Under the pieces are notes generated by a model that worked only from the letters and a program-made list of their open reading frames with translations, was not told the DNA's origin and did not search any database. 64,000 nucleotides of DNA from Acheta domesticus (taxonomy: Eukaryota > Arthropoda > Insecta > Orthoptera > Gryllidae). Numbering within the stretch: the first letter of the stretch is position 1; every line of letters begins with the position of its first letter. Shown piece after piece: positions 57,213 to 64,000 of the stretch. The position numbers were made by a program, and so were the translations under genes. Location: positions 172,229,612 to 172,293,611 of the forward strand of contig JAHLJT010000631.1 of NCBI GenBank assembly GCA_031308135.1. Direction: 5' to 3'.

Positions 57213-57690
57213 GGCTCGCCCTCTCCGAACTTCTCGGCGAGTAAAATGGGAATGTGATTGACCGTTCGTCGTCACCCGGTGACGCCAGGGCCGGCAACTT
57301 TAACAACGGTGAGGCGGCAGAAGCATTCCCATTTGTCACTTCACCTTTCAAAACGAATCAATGCCGTGGCTCGAATTTCATAGTTAATTAGTTGAGCGTT
57401 GTTTCAAGTGTCAAGGGTGATAAAATGAGTTGTGAGAGAGGGTATTGTGAGTACGAACGCGGCAACAACGGCCCCTTTCTCATCTGTCAACCACATTCTT
57501 ATTTTATTCGGATCTTTCAGGGTGCAAGGATAGGGGTGATTGTGTTGCCCAGTGCGCCTTTGCGTAACATTCACAAACTTTGCACGATAAACATTTGTTA
57601 CATAAGTGGGAGAAGCGAAAACCCCCAGAATTAAGTACTAAACATAATATGTAAATAAAAACCATGGCTGTGTTAAGTGACATCAGCGCG
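57213..57690 (+). other. 3' UTR of the hexosaminidase gene
   Basis: Sequence from the stop codon to just beyond the first good poly(A) signal. No other gene-like content. Confidence 0.6.
57654..57659 (+). terminator. AATAAA poly(A) signal
   Basis: Canonical hexamer 442 bp after the stop codon. Another AATAAA lies near 57,954. Confidence 0.55.
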
Positions 57691-57699
57691 GTCTTTTCC

Positions 57700-60600
57700 A
57701 CGCCTCCTAAATAGCGTATCATGAATAGATTGGAGAACGGAATGAAATGAAGTTATCTGGCGCTTTGTGGCACGTTGGTTGCCTCAAATTACCCTTCTTC
57801 ACTAACAGCGCCTTTGTTACTATTTTCAGAAAATTTGAGAGTGAAAAATTTTAAAAAGTCGTAATATTTGAAACAGATTTACTGCTATAGAAGAGTATTA
57901 AGAAACTACTCATAACGTGTGGTTACAGATTGACAAACATTATAAACAATTGCAATAAAAATTATTTGAAATTTTCACAAACCTTTGCTTTTTACTCTCG
58001 CCAAAAGTTATTTGATCAATCACTGCAAACTTTCAGTTGAATAGGATTATTTATGAAAATAAATGATTAAATAGTGAGTTAACTACAAGAAAAGTCATCA
58101 CGTGAGAATCTTTTCCCCTTTGATTTAACCCACAGGATGCAAGCGGGAAAAAATTAAAAGATAGTTTGAGATTATTTTTGAAGTTGGTTGGAAGTCAATA
58201 GATTGCTCTGTTGTCTTCATTTCTTCATTCATTGCTCTGTTGTCTTGGTTTCCCATTTGTGAAGGTCACAAGCGCGCTCTGCACTTAGCGGCGCGGCGTG
58301 TGGCGATCGCAAACGATCGTCAGCGAGCAAGGGGCGAAACGTCATGAAATGGGTGTCCTTTTTTTTCTTATTTTTCTTTCTTTTTCTTTTTTTTTGCAGA
58401 ATTTTTGCTGCTGCAGGCCACTAGAAAGTTGGCCATTCTATTTATGCAATTTAAATGCACATTATTTCATCTATTTTACTTAATTTACTCTTATCTTATT
58501 AGTTAATTTTTAGTTCATATTTTGAAATATTATTTCGCATAAATTCTAGTCGTGATCATACACAGTTTCCTTAAATAATATACACTTTCCAACACATGCA
58601 AATAATTATTGGGGGATTATCATTTTGTGTGTTATTTTGTGTAATGGAAAGTGAAATATTAGTTCCGGTAAAATCCAAATACCAATTTCAGCATTAATTC
58701 TTACGTGCTTACGCGTGCCGATAGTCCGCGCTTGCGTCTTCGACTTGGGTTGACGTTGCTCCGACGCGAACGCAGCCAGCGCTCAGCCTCTGTGAGCATC
58801 GTCCATTGATGCTTTCATCTTGTGTCGCTGCTCAAAAGAAAGAACAAGAAGCGCCCTTGAGCATAGATAGGGCAAATTTACATTTCCAAAAAGAAGTTAA
58901 AAGAAGTTAAGTACGTTTACTTCCATGAAGCATTTCTTTGTCGTTCTGACACGCCTCTTCGTGATTGAGTTCGTTGATGATTCCAGTGAAGACATCTTTG
59001 GTGGTCTTGTTTAGTGGGCAGGGAAGCGGGGGCTGTAGGTGAAGTGCCCAGTAGAATTGATATTTCTTATAATTTTTCATTTATTCTGTTTTTACAAATG
59101 ATTATTTATGAATAGTTATTTATAACACTACTACAGAAAATTAATAAAAATTATATTTTTGAATATGTGTCATCGGTTTCCAGGGTTGAATGAAGTTTCA
59201 CACGATGCCCCCTCGGTTACGCGACTGGACACCGTTGACGAGCGCATGATCACAACTTTCCGTGTTATGTTACCAGCAGCAGCCAGGTAGTAGCTCGCAC
59301 TTTCTCCACTTCTAAATCTAACTTCTGTTTGTTTCAATTCTTCAATGCCTGAAAACCAAAATCGGATGCGGAGTTTTCGACACAACATAACCAACGTTCA
59401 TCAGTTTCACACAAAGATTTTGTTTGCTTTATCATCTATTTGTATTTATATTTTTTGGAGGGGAAAGATCAATTAACAAATTTCATTAAAAGTAAAAACA
59501 AATGTTTGATAAACAAGACGAAATTAAATTTCAAATTTTCGTTCAGTTTTCACTGGTTGAATAAACATTTTGGAGATCCGCAGCTGGTTTGTGACGTACA
59601 TTTCTGGTAATCTAGTCAGTTCTGAGGGAAACTTCTTTCGTTAAACTCTCTTGGGAGTCCACAATCTACTAAGATTTTCAATCTTGGCTTCGGTGTTTCT
59701 TCTAATTTATTTTCAAACATTATGACGTGCATATGGTATATAAAGGCATAGATGAAAATAGAAAATTAGTTTTGCTTCTGCCAACCAGATTATTTTCAAA
59801 GTTCTGTAAAATGTTTTAAATATAATAATATATATTAATATTCTCTAAAATAAAATGCATTAGAGGAAATTAAATAATATTCATTCGCTGTCTGGAGGGA
59901 TATTTTACTTATACGTAATTATTTTGTAAATGTTTGGCACCAAAATGTTATTGTGAATATCAGTCACTAAGGGCGCTGTAACCATACACAACACATTTGA
60001 TGAAAATGCAGGGAGAAACTTCTGGAACTATAATTAACAGCCCTATTCTAAGATTGAATATAAAAAGTTTCACAGCCTGACTCGAATCGAGAAATTGTGT
60101 AGACTAATGTGTGGATTTTTTCAGTTAAATTTATTGTAAAAATAGTTAGCATTAAATTATGTAGCTGCATTTCATTTAATAAAAACATTTTAATATTTGT
60201 GCTTTTTAGATTAATAGATGTCCTTGTTCCCTAATTTGTATTCTAAGAATATTCTATACTTTAAGTGCAATGAATTAATGCTACTCAATACGTACATTAT
60301 TGCTATCATTGTTAGATTATGCAAAATGCAGACCAATGATATCAAGTAATAAAAGCGCTCATTCCCGTAATAGACAACGAAATCCAAATAGCTCTTGGCA
60401 TACCCACATTTATCTCCGATGAGTAATACTCAAAATAATCAGCAACATTTCTCACCAGTATTTCACTCGTGATATTAAAACCAATAGTATTTAACTACAC
60501 ATATAATATGCCCCAATCAAGGCAGTGTATTGCAAGAACTTTATCGCTTTTTCTATCCGATATTTGTTACCTCTCCTACCTACTGACCAATCATAAGCTC

Positions 60601-61435
60601 CATCTCTCATATCTTAGGAGGGGGCATGTACCAATCGCTCTGTAAAATAAACCATGTATGTATAATATAATCTCTTTGATTTTAACATCGCTTTCTGTTA
60701 TTTTCAATAGTAATAACATGGCGAGATTTGGTGACGCGTCTGACGACAAAATCAATTAAATAACTCGTGAAGCTCCAGAAAACACAGAATAATAAAACAT
60801 ATATATTTGACATGAATTGTTTAGATGCGTTCTTTTAACAAATCCTTCACATTTTTAAAGTCAAAGTGTTATTTGTCATGTCTTCGTGAAATCATCTTTC
60901 TTTAGAAACCTCATTTATAAAGACTGGTTGCGAGTGAGAGTCGCAAAAGATGTGCATTCCAGGTACTGAAATAATACAAGAGACGATGGTACTACATTAT
61001 CATTGAACCCCTACCTAAAAGTTAGTGAACAAAGCCATTCGGTAATCATAAATAAAGACAGACACATTCATCATCAAACACACCTGTTTCAGAATCCAAC
61101 ACGATTGTGAATGAAAATAAAGAAGCTCCTTCAACATTTAATTTTAAAAAGTGCGTGTTTAATAAATATATTTTCAAGTGAAAGAATATATGTTTGTGAC
61201 TTTAAATGTTAATCTTTGTTGCATCAAAAGTTTGTTACTTTAAAGCAAAATAACATACATTTCATGTTATCGTCTATGTCTTCATTTGTTTATCTCCATT
61301 TTGATTATGTAACGACCGCACGGTTTAACCTTGCCCATCTGCTACATTAGCAAATGGCCATGGTAAAATTAGCGAAATAAGAAATGTAATTGAATAAATT
61401 AAATTAATTTAATATTTGGCATATTTTGAAACTCT
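57700..61435. other. Intergenic DNA, nothing recognised
   Basis: AT-rich. A T-rich run at 58,358-58,396 and a moderately GC-rich patch at 58,700-58,810. Short open frames (58,298-58,483, minus 59,170-59,394) have no motifs. No repeat ends recognised. Confidence 0.5.
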
Positions 61436-61439
61436 GTTA

Positions 61440-61560
61440 GATGTAATTTCATTCGTGTAATAGTCTTACTAAATACCACTCGTGCTTTGGAAATTCTCAG
61501 ATAAATTCCAAAGCACTCGTATCACCTATGATTATTTCACTCATGTCTGTCCGTGTCGTA
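61440..61560. repeat. Imperfect palindrome with AATAGTC..ACTAAA motif
   Basis: CACTCGTGCTTTGGAAATT is followed 8 bp later by AATTCCAAAGCACTCGTAT, its near reverse complement. It is preceded by GTGTAATAGTCTTACTAAAT. A variant of the same motif, GTGAAATAGTCACACTAAAT, stands at about 62,430, so the recombinase relic lies between two copies. Confidence 0.6.
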
Positions 61561-61789
61561 AGTAACCAATGCTAAGCAAGGATATATTCAAACTAAACCA
61601 ATCCCAGATGTCTGTCATCATTTATGATAATCACTTTGTTTACCTTTGCATTCCGCTGTAATCACGTTGTTTACCTTTTTAAGATAACGATAACAATTGA
61701 TTTAGGTCTATATTAGCTTGTGCGCATTAATATAATATTAAAATGTGTCGTTTTGGTAATGTTTAAAGTTCTGAAATAGAGTCTATTAT

Positions 61790-62135
61790 TAAAGATTCAG
61801 TGCCGGAAAACAGCGAAAGAAATAGAGAAAGTGTGTGGAAGCAATTTCAAGAATTTTGTGAAGAAAGAAAATATAAATGGACAACACAAACTACAAATGA
61901 AGAAATTACACACAATTTAGGCAATTAATATGCGATGATTAGACGGTGAAGAGCACAAATAATATGCTATCAAAATTATTTGGAACGTTACAACCAAAAT
62001 TATTCAGGAAAATACTTCAATGAGTACAACGTGAGTTCAAACCATTCGAAATTGACGAATTCCGCTGCTAAATCAGCATGTACATCTTCCATTTCAAATA
62101 CTTCCAGGGATGACAAATACTTGGAAATCTCAACT
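61790..62135 (+). pseudogene. Crypton-like tyrosine-recombinase relic (N-terminal part)
   Basis: In broken plus-strand frames the sequence reads SVWKQFQEFCEERKYKWTTQ and TTNEEITHNL, then YAMIRR-like sequence, LERYNQNYSGKYFNEYN and KSACTSSISN. This is like the N-terminal, core-binding part of insect Crypton/DUF3504-type proteins (W..F..FC.ER, then KYF.E.N). Several stops interrupt it and no catalytic domain follows. The assignment is from remembered family patterns. Confidence 0.5.
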
Positions 62136-62949
62136 GCCTACAAGTTTAACAATTGTTTTTTAAATAAATGTTCTTTTAAGCTTTGTTATAATTGTTTTTT
62201 GAACGTTTTATTACCATAAAATCGAAACATATTTGAAATCATTTTCTACATTAAGTTGTTATTCAAATGTTACTTGATTAAAAGTTATTCCAAGAGGCAG
62301 TGCTAACTCGGAGCTGCATGAAATTTTCACACCTTCCGGTAGCAATTTTGAGTAATATTTCTATTTTTCGTAATTCCTGTAATTTAAATTATCCATTCGA
62401 TTCATATAATGTGTTTATTTGTGAAATAGTCACACTAAATATCACTCGAAGTGCTGTGATATTACTTATAATAAATTAACTTCTCTCAGTCTCCTAAACT
62501 GGAAAATAAACTAAATCATACCAAAAATCAATTATATAAAATATTTTTAAAATAACTATAATACAGACATTCCTTTCATCACAAGCTCCTTATGTCTAAA
62601 GATAAGTTTAATTTACCTGACATGGAGATCCAAAAAGCTTTGTCGAACTGCGGCCGGAGGAGTAGATATTTTCATTAAACTAATGGTGCTACAGAACTAC
62701 ACAACTCGTACTAGTTTTCTGATTTCTTTGATCTGGGTTAGATTTTCAGGTTTGCTTCATCATCTCATCAGCTGCCATCTATCGCCGCCCTACATTACTC
62801 ATTTTGAAATTTTCTCTCTGATTTGAAGTTTTCGGATTCCTAACCGTAGAATAGAAATATAACTTTAAGAATATTAAAGAAGTGTAAAACCTCGTCCCAT
62901 AAGGAAATTTTCTTGAAAAATTAAGAGTCGTTATTAAAAAAATGTATAA

Positions 62950-63470
62950 GTGTTAGTGCAAATGCGAAATTTGAAGCTCTTTTTACAGAAAAAATTGAGT
63001 TTGGAAAAATGCCATTGGAAGTCATTTGAAGCACATCCACTCACAAATACAATGATACATACAAATCACTGGAAATGTGCATATTAACGACCTGAGAGAT
63101 ATTTAAAAAAATGCATTTGCGCACTTTTTGAAAAAAAAATACAGCAAAATGACTTTTGTGTCGTCTTAAAAAGTGTATTTAGCTCCATCGCTACCAAAAC
63201 TTTGAAATACAATTTGGAGCCGTTTTTGAAAAAATAACTTTTGATCATTTCTGAAAGTGCGGAATTTTGAACTCATTTTCACAGAAAACTTTTTAGTTTT
63301 CGAGAAACTTAATCAAAAATAATTTGAAGCACATGTAGTCGTAAATCCAATAATGTATATATATCGCCAATAATGCAAATATTAACGATGTGAGAGATAA
63401 TTCAGAAAAATTACGATTGTGTAATTTTTGAAGAAACAAACAAATAGAGCAAAATGACGTTAACAGTACA
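62950..63470 (-). repeat. Tandem pair, about 297-bp unit (family A')
   Basis: Two successive copies share ATTTGAAGCAC (63,025 and 63,322), ACTCACAAAT/AGTCGTAAAT, ATATTAACGA and GAGAGATA blocks about 297 bp apart. Related to 27,030-27,240. Noncoding. Confidence 0.65.
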
Positions 63471-63489
63471 TATTTTTAATATAGCACAT

Positions 63490-64000
63490 ATTTCACTCAA
63501 TATTACGCGAAAACTACTAAATTGCTCGAAGCAATATACATTTCTTTAATGAAACAATTACTCTTGGAGTACAAATTTCATTTGAAGGAAAAACTTCAGC
63601 TTCTTATTTTGTAGTTGTAGGAAGACAACGAAAATATATCAAACTTTCGCAATTTTCAAAATTTCAGAGTTAACAGTGAAAAATTGATCTATTCATCTTT
63701 ATAAGTGTATTTACCTCTATTCTTTCAAAAAGGTTACAGAAGAAATTTCAAACCATTTTTGGGAAAAGTTTCATGTAAAGTACCCCCAAAACTAAAGAAG
63801 GTTATTCAAAATCGCAAAAAGAACTTCAAGTCGTGCCAGATCGACCATGGAATATTCATTTTGGAAAATATCTCAACGGTGGAATGAACAGATGGACGAA
63901 CGTTATAAAAAATAACTTTTTCGGTATCAGGGAACCCCAAAACGCATTTTTCCGTTGAAATCTTGAAATCTATTTTACCTAGCATTACATAACTTTCCTT
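63490..64000 (-). repeat. Family A dispersed repeat, inverted, running off the window
   Basis: Reverse-complement A blocks: TTGTAGGAAGACAACGAAAA, TCGCAATTTTCAAAATTTCAG, CAGATCGACCATGGAATATT, ACAGATGGACGAACG and CGGTATCAGGGAACCCCAAA near 63,922. Confidence 0.6.

Noticed and set aside
1..64000. Bacterial or viral gene cluster, or horizontally acquired operon
   Set aside because: No dense gene array; exons, SINEs and LINEs indicate ordinary animal DNA throughout.

Overview
The window is eukaryotic and most likely from an insect with a large, repeat-rich genome. The evidence is one multi-exon gene with GT-AG introns, whose product has the insect form of GH20 beta-N-acetylglucosaminidase, set in AT-rich DNA full of LINEs, tRNA-derived SINEs, DNA-transposon relics and (TAA)n arrays. 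The repeat load and long introns suggest a hemimetabolous (polyneopteran-like) insect. The species cannot be fixed from sequence alone.

The only host gene I can support is a plus-strand beta-N-acetylhexosaminidase of about 34 kb. It starts in a CpG island (22,580-23,110) and has eight coding exons: 22,997-23,109, 39,167-39,422, 40,209-40,407, 43,245-43,569, 45,633-45,960, 47,978-48,219, 51,042-51,269 and 57,015-57,212. A poly(A) signal lies at 57,654. The exons encode a signal peptide or membrane anchor, a GH20 N-terminal domain, and the GH20 barrel with the catalytic Asp-Glu pair (HLGGDE). Joined, they read as a complete protein of about 629 residues, except for a one-base phase conflict at the last junction.

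Left flank (1-22,500): AT-rich DNA with many copies of a noncoding dispersed repeat (family A, about 1 kb, edged by GAGAAAGTAT). It also holds an almost intact 4.46-kb Jockey-type LINE on the minus strand (12,208-16,669) with a 10-bp target-site duplication, the 5' part of a Crypton-like tyrosine-recombinase gene (17,202-17,681) beside a 39-bp-arm hairpin, a TTTGTCCC low-complexity tract, CpG islands without a recognisable gene, and a decayed reverse-transcriptase fragment.

Intron 1 (16 kb) is a graveyard of elements: family A and B repeats, a LINE 3' end with RNase H, a decayed CxxC-protein pseudogene, tRNA-derived SINEs (one sharing its 3' tail with the LINE), a 5'-truncated R4/Dong-like retrotransposon between (TAA)n arrays, and a 423-bp hAT-type MITE. 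Introns 5 and 7 hold further R4/Dong-like copies. The largest runs from about 52,850 to 56,957 on the minus strand and ends within about 60 bp of the last exon.

Right flank (57,700-64,000): mostly unremarkable AT-rich DNA, with a second Crypton-like relic near 61.8 kb and more family A-type repeats. No intact new system is visible. The best candidates for something undescribed are family A, the two tyrosine-recombinase relics with shared flanking motifs, and the R4/Dong-(TAA)n relationship inside this gene.
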